The notes beneath the pieces were generated by a model. That model made no database searches, was not told where the DNA came from, and was given only the letters and a program-made list of their open reading frames with translations. Source: Aculops lycopersici (taxonomy: Eukaryota > Arthropoda > Arachnida > Trombidiformes > Eriophyidae). From it: a DNA stretch of 64,000 bases. The stretch lies in the NCBI GenBank assembly GCA_015350385.1, contig WNKI01000002.1:10164549-10228548 (forward strand). The letters are read 5' to 3'. This document shows positions 12,200 to 23,696 of this stretch, piece after piece (within the stretch, counting starts at the first letter, position 1; every line of letters starts with the position of its first letter). Position numbers and translations under genes: made by a program.

Positions 12200-12643
12200 G
12201 ACTGTAAATTTGCTCAAGTTTGCTAATGAACTCAAACTCTAATAACTGGAAAATTACAAATGGTAAATGATTGGTAAATGTTGGACACATTTCAGATTGT
12301 CTATACCCCTCCAAATCAAGGTCTCGTTCATGATTTTCTTTGCAGGAGACCCGAAACTTGAATGATACTTGGCAAACAATAGTGTCTCTCTTGTTTGATG
12401 ACATTGTCTAGATAACAAGTTGTTTGAGTTGATTAACTGACAAAATTCATGACATAATCCATTTAGCCAAACTTTTGAACTATAATCAGTAGTATTAAGT
12501 GTAACACCTGAACCATTTATCTCATCCATAGATGATCGAGAAACTCACGATCACATTTTGCACGGTGTTAATGTTGGTAATGATGTGACTATCAAATTTG
12601 TTTATTATGATTATGACTATTGCCTATTTTCGAGGGAAAGGGT
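12200..12643. other. Short intergenic region
   Basis: About 440 bases between the start of paralogue B and the stop of TRABD, both on the minus strand. It holds a poly(A) signal for TRABD and presumably the promoter of paralogue B. The overlapping short minus-strand frames here show no domain. Confidence 0.5.
12601..12606 (-). promoter_or_regulatory. Poly(A) signal of TRABD
   Basis: AATAAA on the minus strand, about 38 bases downstream of the TRABD stop codon. Confidence 0.65.
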
Positions 12644-13750
12644 CTATTTTGTACCCAATAACTTATCGTGGATAGCATTTTGAACACTTGTAGGAATGAT
12701 CAATCGGTAACCAAAATATAGAACTAGAACCAATGAGCAATACTTGATTGTTTTTGAGACAACTATCTGTGTCTTGGTCTTTTCTGGGATCTTACATAAC
12801 TCTCTACACTGTTCCGCCGTAGTCTTGCCCCAATTCTCTACGATTCCTGATACGTGTCCCATTCCAACTATGGCCACAATTCTCTGGGGTCCCATGCTTG
12901 TCTCGGAGTTTTGTGCCCAGTTATAAATAGAGTGGGCGAGAAACACATTTCTCTCGTCCAAAATGACGCGCTTAAAACCAGGATATTCGCCACCTAAATC
13001 CTTCAACAATTGTTCCAGTATATCCTTATCCTTGCACTTCTCGACATCTTCCTGTGTTATGGAAACATCATTTAGAAGTACCTGATAGACTAGTTTTATC
13101 TTTTGCCATAGGGAGATAGAAGCAACGGCTCTGGCCACTGTAACTCGTAGAGATCTATCGGCAAGGATCACTGAGCAACCGGGTATCTTCTGCGCCTCAT
13201 TTGCTCCGGCGCGAAACTCGCTACCTGGGGCTAGGCCCAATTTTTCGGTTAAATTGGCAGACATTTTTATAAATGTTATAAAGATCAAGCCTTGAGCTAT
13301 TCCCTTCTCGGCGATGGCGCTCTTAATTTTGTCGAATGATAGGTGACGATTTTGTTCCAATAGAGACTCCTCGTCTAGTGATAGCATAAAGGAACGTTCT
13401 CGGCACAACTCAAGGGCAACCGAATTTGGTCTAATAGATCTTATGACTCTTTGAACATCTTGCACTGATTGCAAACTAAAATGGGCCGTTCCAATGAGAT
13501 AAACTTCAGATCCATTGCTAGTGCTTAGGCGAGTTAGAGTGGCGCCAAGAGAATCGAGATTATTTAAATCTAAATGTTCGCTAGATTCTTCGCTTGGTGA
13601 TATGGCTGCTACGTCATTTTGGTTGGTGCTTGTTGCATTTGCTAATTGTTGTGGGCCTACAACTTGTTGCTTGCTGTCCTCTGGCTTTGGACTCTTAACC
13701 ACGAGTCCCGTGTCCGACGACTGCTCCATGTCAACAAAAACGGGATCCAT
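12644..13750 (-). CDS. TRABD: TraB domain-containing protein (TRABD), outer mitochondrial membrane type
   Basis: A 368-residue protein of the TraB/PrgY/TIKI-like fold. The first 65 residues are low-complexity. The TraB domain begins with LGATLTRL and carries the conserved GTAHFS (His at 90), the ALELCRER block (Glu114, Arg117) and a second histidine in GMGHVSGI. A hydrophobic segment close to the C-terminus (about 337-354) would act as a tail anchor, as in animal TRABD proteins that sit on mitochondria. The family is related to metal-dependent proteases, but the enzymatic activity of TRABD is not established, so none is claimed. The start ATG at 13750 is the first in frame; Met8 is an alternative. 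No intron is seen. Confidence 0.9.
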   Translation of the reverse strand: MDPVFVDMEQSSDTGLVVKSPKPEDSKQQVVGPQQLANATSTNQNDVAAISPSEESSEHLDLNNLDSLGATLTRLSTSNGSEVYLIGTAHFSLQSVQDVQRVIRSIRPNSVALELCRERSFMLSLDEESLLEQNRHLSFDKIKSAIAEKGIAQGLIFITFIKMSANLTEKLGLAPGSEFRAGANEAQKIPGCSVILADRSLRVTVARAVASISLWQKIKLVYQVLLNDVSITQEDVEKCKDKDILEQLLKDLGGEYPGFKRVILDERNVFLAHSIYNWAQNSETSMGPQRIVAIVGMGHVSGIVENWGKTTAEQCRELCKIPEKTKTQIVVSKTIKYCSLVLVLYFGYRLIIPTSVQNAIHDKLLGTK

Positions 13751-14159
13751 TTCTTAGGTGAATGGAGTTAATTATATCTAGTCAATCAAGGGTTTCAAAT
13801 TAATAAAATAACAATCATGATATAAATATATAAATTGTGCAATTCATTTGTTCTATTATGCAAGAGAATAGAAATTACATATAAATATCTAAATCTAAGG
13901 CAACAATTCCAATTGCTTCAATGGGCAACTCTCTGTGAGCCAAAGGATATGAGAAATGTTTTCACCACATCAACGTGGGGAACCCGAGAGTGCGACACCA
14001 TTTTGTTACGCTGACGTTTGTGTTGCTGAGGCGCAGTAAACAACGACAACATAATGAATTTTGACAGCAGCCACCTGATTTTAAATTTATAATTAGAACC
14101 TGAAATTTGATGATGTCTTCAGGAAGTTGCTAAAGATTAATTAAGTAGAAATAGTAACA
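13751..14159. other. Intergenic region
   Basis: About 410 AT-rich bases between TRABD and the end of the peroxidase gene. Presumably contains the TRABD promoter. No coding signal. Confidence 0.5.
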
Positions 14160-14165
14160 TTTATT
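14160..14165 (-). promoter_or_regulatory. Poly(A) signal of the peroxidase gene
   Basis: AATAAA on the minus strand begins 3 bases after the peroxidase stop codon (14169-14171), so the 3' untranslated region would be very short if this site is used. Confidence 0.65.
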
Positions 14166-14168
14166 GTG

Positions 14169-17100
14169 TCACGTTTCACTCTCAAAAGAAATGCTGTCTG
14201 TGAAGAAACTCCCCGGACTCGAGGGATCCTCGCGCCAATAATTCAGATTCAAGTCTGGAATATCGTCGCACCTCACTCGTGGATTATAAATTGGATGTGG
14301 CATCTTGAGTACCTGTCGTTGGATAGTCTTGAGGTGATCAGAATTGTAGCAGATTAATCTGGCTTGAGTTGACTTCTTGATTTCCCTTAGCTGGTCCAGG
14401 GTAAAGGAACTGGGCAAATTTGCATTCTCAAACCAAAATCGATCACCTCGCTTTATGTTTGCAAATTGGCGCGCTATTATACAGGCAAAGGTGGGTCCAA
14501 TTTGAGAGCCCTCCATTCTTTGCTCGGAGATTCCACCTGACCACAAGTCGATATCGTCGACATGCTTGTATAATTTTGAGTAGTAAAAAACGGTTCGATT
14601 GCTCATGTAGGCCAATAGATCCTCGAAGGATTCCGCCTTTGGCAAGCCGCACCATTCGCGATACAAATTGTAGCCCGGAGTTCCCTGCTCTCGGCCTCTA
14701 GCCAAGTTGATTGCCGGCAAGTCCATGCCAAACATCTCACCTGGCTCCTGGAAGAGGTGGCCCGAGATTTCCTCCGTTATAAATGGATCGTAAGTTTGTG
14801 CTGGCGTATTCACAATGCCGGCCAAAATTTGGTCCATCCTTTCGGGTCTATAGTAGTGATAGGGCCTCTTGAATAAAGTGCGCAACTTTTCGCTACCCAA
14901 AAAGTTGTGATTCCTCGGGTCGTGCAGTCGCACTTGACCCTGGATGAAGGTGTGACCCTGACGGAAGGCAGCCGTTGAGAAACCCTGTGAGATACTGGGC
15001 GTTACATTTGGATTGTAACCTTGCCAATACTGGCCAGGCGGTGCACTCGTCAAGTTGAAGGCAACCATCATTTCGTGCCCAATCAGCAATGGCAGGTACT
15101 CGCTAATTAGCACATTTTGAATGACTGCAGCCTCAATGTGTCGAGTCTCGTGATAAATACGGTCGTCGTCCCAATGGGGATTTAGTGCAGCCAGTTGATT
15201 GGCTATCCGGTTGTGGTCGCGTACATAGAGGGTATGCATGGCAGTCAGTGTTGGTTGCTCATTAACTCGCTCGTCGCCGCCCAAAAAGCAGAAAGTCTGA
15301 GTATTTGGCCTCTCAAAACAATCCAAATCTGGCTTGATGAGTTGCGGTGGCAACAGAGGCTTCAAATTCATGCGTTTAAAGCTATCGGTAGTCTTCAGCA
15401 AACCACCTGAAAAGGTTCTCAGCTGATCGGCCACATCCTTGGTCGAGCCATAGATTGTATTTCCATCTATGGTGGCTGTGATAGTGTTAATATGAACCCT
15501 CGGGCCGAGGGCACAGTTAGGCCTCAAGCCCGCCAGAGATCGCTTAAAGTCCATGCACTTCTGATTGAAGCGCGAGTAGAGCGGATCGTTGTCAGGTATT
15601 TTGATGGGTTTACAATTTGGGTGACGTCGCTTGCAGCAGTTGAAGTCCATTCCTTGCTCGTCTGTATTTGTTTTGTTTGCAAATTTGAGGGCAAGAGAGT
15701 TAGTTAGCTATTGGACGAGCATGCAAGTTTTATTCAACAAGTAGTTCCAAGTCCAAGGTTTATGGTGTGAACGCTAGTGTTGGACCGGCACTTTCAATAC
15801 CAAGCTCGTGCTAACATCGCGCGGTCGTGAGCTTGACGTGAGCCAACGTGAGACTTAACGTCATTCTCACTTCGTGTTGATCTTAGTTAGTCAAATGAAC
15901 GTTTGGTCCCATGATTACGGTTACAAGTTGAGTTGATGGCAAATAACTCGTGCCTTTCAAATGAATGGATAGCCAGTCGACGACTGACACCTGATTTGCA
16001 TTAGATAATTTATTTGAGCCCGCTTCTTCTAGTGGCTCACACAGATTCGTCACGGCAAAAATCAATCATAAATCATGGAAAGCAGGCGAGCGAGTGAGTG
16101 AGCAACTTTAAGCGTCGTGGAGGCACAACGTTGCGCAACTACGACTGCTCACCTTCACCTGCAAGATTGAAGTTTCACCTTGAGATGGTGACTAGGAAAA
16201 TGATTGTATTTTTTTAAAATAAATCTGATGAAGTGATCTAAACTTACCTCTTGGTGGCGCAGCAAGCGCGACGTCGTGATCAATTATCTGACCCCAAACC
16301 ATGATGAGCAACGAGAGATCACCTGAGGGCTGATCGTTGTCGCGATGCACTGTCGAAGTCACTAATCTTGGCGACGGCAGGGGAGATCCATCGACCACCG
16401 AGCTTCTCTCGGCTTGAATTCCGTCCGGGTGACGAGGTGCAAGGTACCTGACGAAGGGGGTTTGAGCCGCGCCCCAAGCGGCGTTCTTTAAATTGTTGCA
16501 GTGGCCAGTGAAGGAGCGAAATCTACCTGTTGGATCACAACGGATTGGTTTCACCATCAATGGACAGATTGGCCAAAAGTCAGTGCGCGACATATCAATT
16601 AGCGGTAGTCCATTGAGAATCTCGTCGGGCGAGAGATCAAATCTTTGGCTCAGAATTTTGGTGACCTCTTGGTTTAGCTCGCCCAATTCCGCGATCACAG
16701 GTGGCCGTGGCTCAATACTGGCCACCTGATCCTCGGCCACCGATGTGAATCCTCTCACCACCTTCGCCTGCCTGATGGCCTCATTGACATCCTCGTAGGT
16801 GATACAAATTCGCTCTTGTTTTCCAGTTGGCTGCAACTGATCGCTATCCACAATATTTGGCTCCAGATCTGAGTCCATGGAATCGGACGCGGTTTGCAGA
16901 TTTGCCGATACCTTCCTCACATAAGTCCGCTGCAAAATCAACGCACACTTTTTCTGTGACTGCTGAGCTAGTGCCATTGGACCTCTCGCCGGAGCACCTG
17001 CAATCGAACCCACCTGTTGCTGGTCGCTTGGTGTTGCGGAGCGGATGCGTTGATTGCGCGCCTCATTTCGTCGGCCGGAAAGCGATTGCCTGGCTCGAGG

Positions 17101-17523
17101 TGGCTGATTGCTATTGATTAAAACTGAACTGATTTGACGCCTTGGACTCGCCGGTTGTCGTGTAAATCTTCTCAGGTGAACCTTGCCACTTGTTGACTTG
17201 TTGGTCGTGGTTTTGGTTTGACCCGCTGAATCTAATTGAGTTTCTCTCACTGGCCTGTAGAAGGTCTCGCTTGGGATTAGCTGGAGGTCTCTTTTTGTTC
17301 GTGATTGTTGAATTGATTGAGCCGATGAAATTGTGAGCAAAATTAAGGTAATTATTGTTATTCCGACGATAGTGGTCGCAAACAAACCAAACAATCTCCA
17401 CTCTCGTCGATTTGTCACCATCAACTTGAGTTGCTCACCTGGCTCACTCTGACACTTGTTGAGATCATTCACACTATCCCTACTTTCTGAATTTACTCTG
17501 CTGCTTTGTTTGTTCGTCCCCAT
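14169..17523 (-). CDS. Animal heme peroxidase with N-terminal membrane anchor, two exons
   Basis: Exons 17523-16248 and 15661-14169 join in frame (G|AC, Asp) to give 922 residues. A hydrophobic segment at about 43-65 follows RREW, so the protein is either a type II membrane protein or has an internal signal. About 200 low-complexity residues precede the catalytic domain. The distal site is WGQIIDHDV (Asp415, His416). The joined RDEQG...CC...C motif, LTAMHTLYVRDHNRIA (Arg573) and proximal AFRQGHTF (His662) match the peroxidase-cyclooxygenase superfamily. The arthropod relatives are chorion peroxidase and peroxinectin-type enzymes, which use hydrogen peroxide to cross-link matrix or act in immunity. 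A specific role here is not shown. The long basic N-terminal region is unusual. Confidence 0.92.
15662..16247 (-). other. Intron of the peroxidase gene
   Basis: A 586-base phase-1 intron. The donor is AGAG|GTAAGT and the acceptor AATACAG|AC on the minus strand. It falls right after the distal-histidine motif. Confidence 0.88.
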
Positions 17524-18417
17524 CCTCTGGCCACTCGATATTTTGGCAATCTAATTTAGCGCCAAAGGGTCGGAGGCTCATCAAAATACCACCGCTACAT
17601 TCGTTCAAATCCAAATCACAGACTCAAATGGCGCACCGGTCTGATGTCATCCGATAAATTCGAATCGTGTTTGCTCCTGCTCTCACTCGACTACTTCTTA
17701 CCACTATTCCATAATCCTCTCACTTGTCAGCTCGCTCGCTCGCCCTCTAATCCCTGTTGTTAGCGTCTCTCGTCGAGGCCGGAAATGATCGGACGGACTA
17801 GCGGATGGACCGGCGACCAACTGCTGTGCAAAGTCAAACTGCTGCTGCTGCTGCTGCTTCAGCTAAAGCTACTAAAGTTACTGTCCAATCCCATCGACTA
17901 TGACAATATCAGCGGAGAGAAATTGCAACGCTGACGAGTAGACTAAAGCGGTGGTGTATTATTGTAACAGGTTGCTGATTTCGAGAGCGAAACGAACAGT
18001 CAACCAACTCCACTGTTGAGCAAGGCAAAGACGACGACAAAGACAAAGCCAAAAGGCAGACAGTTGCTCGTTATACAAACACTAGTTAAAGTCGAATGGT
18101 ATTGACACGATCAGCGCTACCAAAGATCCAAAGGCTCTCTTCTATTCCATCTCGTCACGCTGTGAGGTGGCATTAGGTAGAGAGCAAGAGACAAACGCGC
18201 GCTGAGACTTATACCGACCAGAGAGAACGAGAAAGGCAAAGCTCGTCAGGAGGTTGAGTAAGCGAAACTCGCGCAAAATGTTACCTGGCTAAAGAAAAAG
18301 AAGGAGAGTAAGAGAAAATGCTTAGCCAGTTATTTTCTAGTCGAATGAACGGACCAAAGTTAAGGTGGAAACAATTGCGAGTTTACAAGTGGCTCTCTCG
18401 TCGCACTAGATAGAAAG

Positions 18418-18559
<142 letters not shown>

Positions 18560-18623
18560 GAGAGAGTAGAGAGACGAGTAGACGTAGTACGAGTACGTAC
18601 GACGAGTACGTACGTACGTACGT

Positions 18624-18643
18624 NNNNNNNNNNNNNNNNNNNN
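18624..18643. other. Assembly gap (20 N)
   Basis: Twenty N bases preceded by TACGTACGTACGT and followed by AGAGAGA with further single ambiguous bases. True repeat length is unknown. Confidence 0.97.
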
Positions 18644-19155
18644 AGAGAGANNGNNAGCGANAGCAGANAGAGAGAGAGAGAGAGAGAGAGAGAGCGCAAC
18701 AGATTGGCGCTGGTTGGTTAGCTAGCCGTGTAAGCAAGTGTCGAAAATACAGACGCCGATTTGGCTCACCTGTGCCCACAATCATTGGCTGCCTTTTTCT
18801 CGAAGCGTGTGTGCAACCCCCTTAAACCACCACTACCACTACCAATCGGCTCACTTGATTACCCACTGTCTCAAGACCTAGGAGTTGATCTTAGCGCCAC
18901 CAGCTAGGACGACTGCGGTGACGACGACGACGACAACGTCTAGAAAGAAAGTGAAACGTTAGGATTCAAGATGGATCCATTTTTCCCATTCATATCAGCT
19001 CCACATAGTGTGATGCCCACGTCGCCTGATAGCGGATTGAATAATTCATTGTTCTGACCATCGAGTGGTGAACTCCAAGTCTCGAGTGCACTTCCAACTG
19101 ATTTTCAAAATCAACTATGTAAATCAGCTCCTCTACTCGACCATTTAATCGGAGA

Positions 19156-19200
19156 ATGATCAAATACTCGCGCGCCCTGGCAAAGTTAACGCAGAGAAAG
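19156..19200 (+). CDS. Possible short first coding exon (15 codons ending at a splice donor)
   Basis: ATG at 19156 opens a 15-codon frame (MIKYSRALAKLTQRK) that runs straight into AAG|GTGAGC, a good donor. The residues are basic and amphipathic, as in a mitochondrial targeting start. I cannot find the next exon; everything downstream to 21709 on this strand is antisense to RNF10. It may be chance. Low confidence. Confidence 0.15.
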
Positions 19201-19507
19201 GTGAGCGATCCGCTACATCGATATACAGGTAAAGAGGCAATCCAAGTTCACCGCCTGTAGGTGCGCTCTTCTTAGTAACATGTAGGGATCTACTTTTTTT
19301 ATCTTGAACCATTCAAAGATCGAAAGATACTTGGAGGATCACAGATTAATAAATTTCATAGCTTTCCTTCAATTCAATTGTGCCGTTTAGATCGAGGTAA
19401 AGCAAATTAAACCTAATGGGTTAGACGGAACAGAGGAAGCTAGTCGATTTAATGTGCACCTTTGGGATGGCAAAATTTGCAGATATCTTGGAGGCACCAT
19501 CGCCATA

Positions 19508-21709
19508 TCAATTCTTCTTCGATTTGCCATTCTTTTTGCCTGACTTGACGTTCATGTCCATAAAATCGCTTATGGTAAAGTTGCAAGGGGGTGCCCGGAG
19601 TTCCTCTCCACCGTCGTCATCGTCGCCTTCAAAGGGATTTGATGGATCCGTTGGCTTTCTAGATCGTTGGCTAGAATTTAGGTGAGCCATAGGATTGCTT
19701 GCCCGTGGTGCCGCAAACGACTGAACCTTGGGTGCAGAGGCATTACGAGTCCATGTTTTCTGGCTGGTCTTGGCATCTTCTAGTAGTTTAGCGAATGAGC
19801 CGCCACTTCCGTTTCCGCCACCTGTAGATGCACTAGCTAAGCGGCCACCCTGGGCAGATGTGTTCTTCCTACCCCAACCACCTGACACCGCAGGATTATT
19901 TTTACTCTTTTGCTCAGTCTTGGCCGCCGCTGCCTCCTTAGCAGCTTCTTGCAATTGAATTTCGGCAAAGGACAAGGTAACATCAGCAACAATAGGATCT
20001 GGTTTTGCTTGAAGCTCGTTTTCAGGTTGCACTACATCAGTTATTGGTTGAGCAACAACTGCGTTAGTGGTGGCCCTAGCTTCGCGCGTCCCGTTCTCTT
20101 CATCCTCGTCCGAGGAGATGTAATCGTCAGTGCGACCTTGATTCCTAGGTTGGGTCAATCCCAAGTACCTCTCATCAGATACAGAGGGAAACTGCTCAGT
20201 GTTGTCCAGATTAATCTTGAGGGAAGGTTGTATGCCGTAGATTCGTCTATTCTGCTCTACTTGAATTATCTTTTCTCTCTTTCTTTCTTCGCGACGTCGT
20301 CGGTCTCTTTCTTGTCTACGTTTCAATATTTGATCATTAAATACGCTTAATGTTTCTTGAGATACTAAATTGGACTTTTCGAAGTCTATCTCAATCAAAC
20401 GGAATTCGCAAGTTAACGGGAGGTGCTCTAGATACCTAAAACGTCTTCTCCAAGCTTCGCTCATTGATACCCAGTCCATTTGCAAAATCTTGGCCCTAAT
20501 CTCTAGTGGACTATTTTCTAAACTTTCATACTCGTGACAGAGTATCTTGGTGCTAAATGGATTCAAATATATGTGCTGCCCGTCGGAACACTGATAAAAC
20601 AAATAAGTCTTCGAGTCTTCAACGTTGTTGGTCCTCGAATGAGGTTGCATAGAGGGAGAGTTTGTATCACGAAATTTGAACTTTGCATTGCCACTTGCTG
20701 AGGGGGATAGATGAGTCTGTTTGAGTTTCTCGATTCGCTTCTCTAAAGCATCTAAAGCTTGCTCTATAAAACATACTTCAGGTTCATCTCTATCTGTGCT
20801 CAACTTGAATTGCAACTCGTTGCGTTCTCTTTGTGTGATATTTGAGTTAACTGTCTGTGGGTCAACAATAACAAGATTTGCCTGTGACAAATACGGTTGG
20901 TCTGCTCCTGAGCAGCCAGCAACTAAGTTTGGCTCCTCGGTCATTTCATGTAATTGATTGCTTTGCAGATGCTCCTGCTGGTGGTGGTGGTTATATTTGT
21001 ATGGTTCAACTTCGACGCATCCCTTCTTTCTTATCATAAGACGCATTACTATCTCTTCATCTACTGAATAATTAGTGAATGAGTGAGAAACTACGCTTCT
21101 AAGATCGTTTCTATAAACAAACTCAAAACAGATTGGACATTGGCGACATTTCTCATCACTTAGAGATAGATAGTGTAGCATGCAAGTCCAACAATAAATA
21201 TGACCACAGCGGGTTATTTTGGCAGCAATTGGAGGTTCCAGACATATAGGACAGGTTGTCTCCGAGCTGGCGATTTGCTTAAATCTCACTTCTTCTATAC
21301 AATCCCAATCTACCGGCCAATCTGGATCTGCCTTATGAACTGAATAATCATGACCATCGAGGACAACAAACTGACAGTTTGCTTGGAGGAATTGTTGTTT
21401 GCTAAATTTGTGCGCTATACCTGGATCACGGAATTGAGTTGAACCTCCGCTCCCGCCGACCCGGTTGTGGTGGACATGATGATGATGATGACCACTATTT
21501 CCACCTCTACCACCTGAGTTGTCGCCTTGTGATGATGAATTTGACTTGTAACGTCGCCTTGGTTGGCGTTCTAGCTTATAATTTAACAAATGAGTCAGGT
21601 TAACCTTTCGATTGTTCGTTGCATGTCGATTTCTGCGGGAGTCTGAGGGGTTTGCAGCGCTACTAGTTGGTGCGATACTTTCAACCAGATCAATATCGAG
21701 ACCGTCCAT
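19508..21709 (-). CDS. RNF10: RING finger protein 10 (RNF10), E3 ubiquitin ligase
   Basis: A 733-residue protein read from ATG at 21709. The frame is open farther upstream, to at least 21844, but contains no earlier ATG, so an upstream exon cannot be excluded. The RNF10 signature is clear: KVNLTHLLNYKLE near the N-terminus, then FLQANCQFVV (about 107-116), VDWDCIEEV, and a C3HC4 RING (about 153-194; CPICLEPP, TRCGHIYCW, CRQCPIC). HYLSLSDEK sits inside the RING as in vertebrate RNF10. A His/Gly/Ser-rich tract precedes the RING and a Lys/Arg-rich helix (about 480-500) follows. RNF10 ubiquitinates ribosomal proteins of the 40S subunit in mammals; the role here is inferred from homology. No intron is seen in the body. 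Confidence 0.92.
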   Translation of the reverse strand: MDGLDIDLVESIAPTSSAANPSDSRRNRHATNNRKVNLTHLLNYKLERQPRRRYKSNSSSQGDNSGGRGGNSGHHHHHVHHNRVGGSGGSTQFRDPGIAHKFSKQQFLQANCQFVVLDGHDYSVHKADPDWPVDWDCIEEVRFKQIASSETTCPICLEPPIAAKITRCGHIYCWTCMLHYLSLSDEKCRQCPICFEFVYRNDLRSVVSHSFTNYSVDEEIVMRLMIRKKGCVEVEPYKYNHHHQQEHLQSNQLHEMTEEPNLVAGCSGADQPYLSQANLVIVDPQTVNSNITQRERNELQFKLSTDRDEPEVCFIEQALDALEKRIEKLKQTHLSPSASGNAKFKFRDTNSPSMQPHSRTNNVEDSKTYLFYQCSDGQHIYLNPFSTKILCHEYESLENSPLEIRAKILQMDWVSMSEAWRRRFRYLEHLPLTCEFRLIEIDFEKSNLVSQETLSVFNDQILKRRQERDRRRREERKREKIIQVEQNRRIYGIQPSLKINLDNTEQFPSVSDERYLGLTQPRNQGRTDDYISSDEDEENGTREARATTNAVVAQPITDVVQPENELQAKPDPIVADVTLSFAEIQLQEAAKEAAAAKTEQKSKNNPAVSGGWGRKNTSAQGGRLASASTGGGNGSGGSFAKLLEDAKTSQKTWTRNASAPKVQSFAAPRASNPMAHLNSSQRSRKPTDPSNPFEGDDDDGGEELRAPPCNFTISDFMDMNVKSGKKNGKSKKN

Positions 21710-23165
21710 ACCTCCAAGATGTTGATTAGTTTGATGACGTTGACGATATTTACCGGCCCCTCCACCACCCCGACTTCTATTTGGCTTTAAAGGCAATGTG
21801 TTGCTTGAATATACAAATTGATGCAATAAAGTAATAAAGATCAAAATTTCCGATCAAAATTCAAACTGCCGACCTTAAAAGTGTAAAGTGTATAAAATTC
21901 GGAACATCGTCGGAAAATATCATTCGCAAATTCTCTCCTCATCTTTGCCAATGCCGCAGGCCTTGCGTTGCCTTGCAGCAAGCCAGACAGCCAGCAACCA
22001 GGGCTTCCACTGGCGACTGGCCAACAGCGCAATGTAAAGATTCTGGCAGGAAACTTGGGCATGTTTTGCGGCCAAATACGAAATAGGATTTAACCTGCAG
22101 GATTTTAGATAAGCGATTGTTGTGGTGCGTTTGTTTTGTTGTGGCGTTCACGTTGCTTCAAGAAAGTTTCGCTTTTTAGTAATTGCAAGGGTTTCAAAAT
22201 AGTTGACTCAGCTTTCCGCACGATTTCCATACTAAATTAGGACATCCATTTCGCTAACACAGTTCGAAAAACTTGCGCGTACCGAGGTATATTAGGCTCT
22301 GAAAAACCTAGCATGGTTGTTGCTAGAGAGTTGAATTACTATTCTTGCACTAGCAATCAATCAATCACATCAATAGAATTTTGAATACCTTCCATCTGGG
22401 CACATTAATATTCTGTTCAAATGAGATAAATGACTCACTAGCTGCTTGAAGAAATCATCAGATTAATTTGAAAGAAATCTAACTGCTAATTTCTCTAGAA
22501 GCCGTCGTAACCAAATATTAGATACCTCACATTTATTAGATTGTCTTCCTTTGTTAGCCCTAAGTTGTTTATATTTGCATTTGTCTGCACCAAAATCTCA
22601 GTAACAGTAGGTCAAGCAGCCATTAAAGCAATAGCAATCTAGGCTGAGCAGGCAACGTTTGTCGGTATCAATTAACTTGATCACCGTTTAAGCGTCACAG
22701 ACTGCAGAGGATAACGAGAAAAAGTGCTCAGGATGATGAGATAAGAGTACAAGTATCACTAGGCCACTCAGAACTACACGATAACCGGACATAACATTTG
22801 GCAAGTAAAGGCAACAATATAACTGATACCCTCACTTTATTTGATATTCAATCCAGGATAACCAAGACTAGTCCAAATATAAGCGTGAAACAAGTGAACA
22901 TCAATTCTACTTCAACTAATTACTACTCATTCAAAGTTTACAAGTCAATGAATAAGAAACAAAAAGTTGAAAATTTAACACAATTACTTATTGCCCCATA
23001 ACCATACCTTTGGATCTCGAATAACAAACGATATATCAATAAGCAATCTCGATAACAAAAACAAGAGATTAGACCAAAACAATTACATAATCATATTTCA
23101 ATATCACTCGAATATTGATATCAATTTCGAAGATATCTCAACAACAACAAACAAAGAAAACCGCA
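21710..23165. other. Intergenic region (divergent promoters of RNF10 and PTPS)
   Basis: RNF10 and PTPS are transcribed away from each other. The first 135 bases next to RNF10 remain open in its frame. The plus-strand frames just before PTPS lack a supported start. No other coding signal. Confidence 0.5.
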
Positions 23166-23696
23166 ATGGATTCACCAAACTCCTCTATTGGTTCTGCCAC
23201 CTCGGATCATCCTATTTTGCCAAAGAGACGCAACACACCAATTGCATACTTGACTAGGTGCGAAACTTTTTGCGCAGGCCACAGAGTTCACAACCCAAGT
23301 TTAGATGACGAAACTAATAGAACTCTGTTTGGAAAGTGCAACAATCCAAATGGCCATGGTCACAACTATAAAGTCGAGGTTACTGTCAAAGGACCTGTCG
23401 ATAGAACCACAGGCATGGTGATCAATCTCATGGAACTTCGCGATATCATGTCAATGGTCATTGAGCCTATAGACCATATGCGCATCGATCAGGACATTGA
23501 ATACTTTGAAACCTCGGGTATGGTGGCGACAGCTGAAAACATGGCCATTTACATGTGGAACAAAATTGCAAAACTACTTCCACACACAACTACCATGGTC
23601 AACTTGAGACTCTGGGAAACAGACAAGCATTACATCGACTACAAGGGCGAGCTCGAGGATTGTTCAGAAAACTCTATGGACGCTGACGACCACTAG
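23166..23696 (+). CDS. PTS: 6-pyruvoyl-tetrahydropterin synthase (PTPS)
   Basis: A 176-residue enzyme that converts dihydroneopterin triphosphate to 6-pyruvoyl-tetrahydropterin in tetrahydrobiopterin synthesis (Drosophila purple). I chose ATG at 23166 (context CCGCAATGG), since the open frame upstream has only a TTG. About 35 N-terminal residues precede the domain, which begins at CETFCAGHRVH. Zinc ligands are the His of AGHRVH and the two of HGH in KCNNPNGHGHNY; the same motif holds the catalytic Cys. The Asp-His pair is in PIDHMRID, and the substrate Glu in LWETDKHY. All key residues are present. The gene has a single exon. The acidic C-terminal tail of about 15 residues is not part of the core fold. 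Confidence 0.95.
   Translation: MDSPNSSIGSATSDHPILPKRRNTPIAYLTRCETFCAGHRVHNPSLDDETNRTLFGKCNNPNGHGHNYKVEVTVKGPVDRTTGMVINLMELRDIMSMVIEPIDHMRIDQDIEYFETSGMVATAENMAIYMWNKIAKLLPHTTTMVNLRLWETDKHYIDYKGELEDCSENSMDADDH

Noticed and set aside
12200..12235. Upstream extension of paralogue B to 12235
   Set aside because: Begins with TTG; ATG at 12199 gives a normal short cytoplasmic tail before the membrane segment.
21710..21844. Upstream extension of RNF10 to 21844
   Set aside because: The first codon is TTG, and there is no ATG before 21709. I kept ATG at 21709 but noted that a spliced upstream exon is possible.
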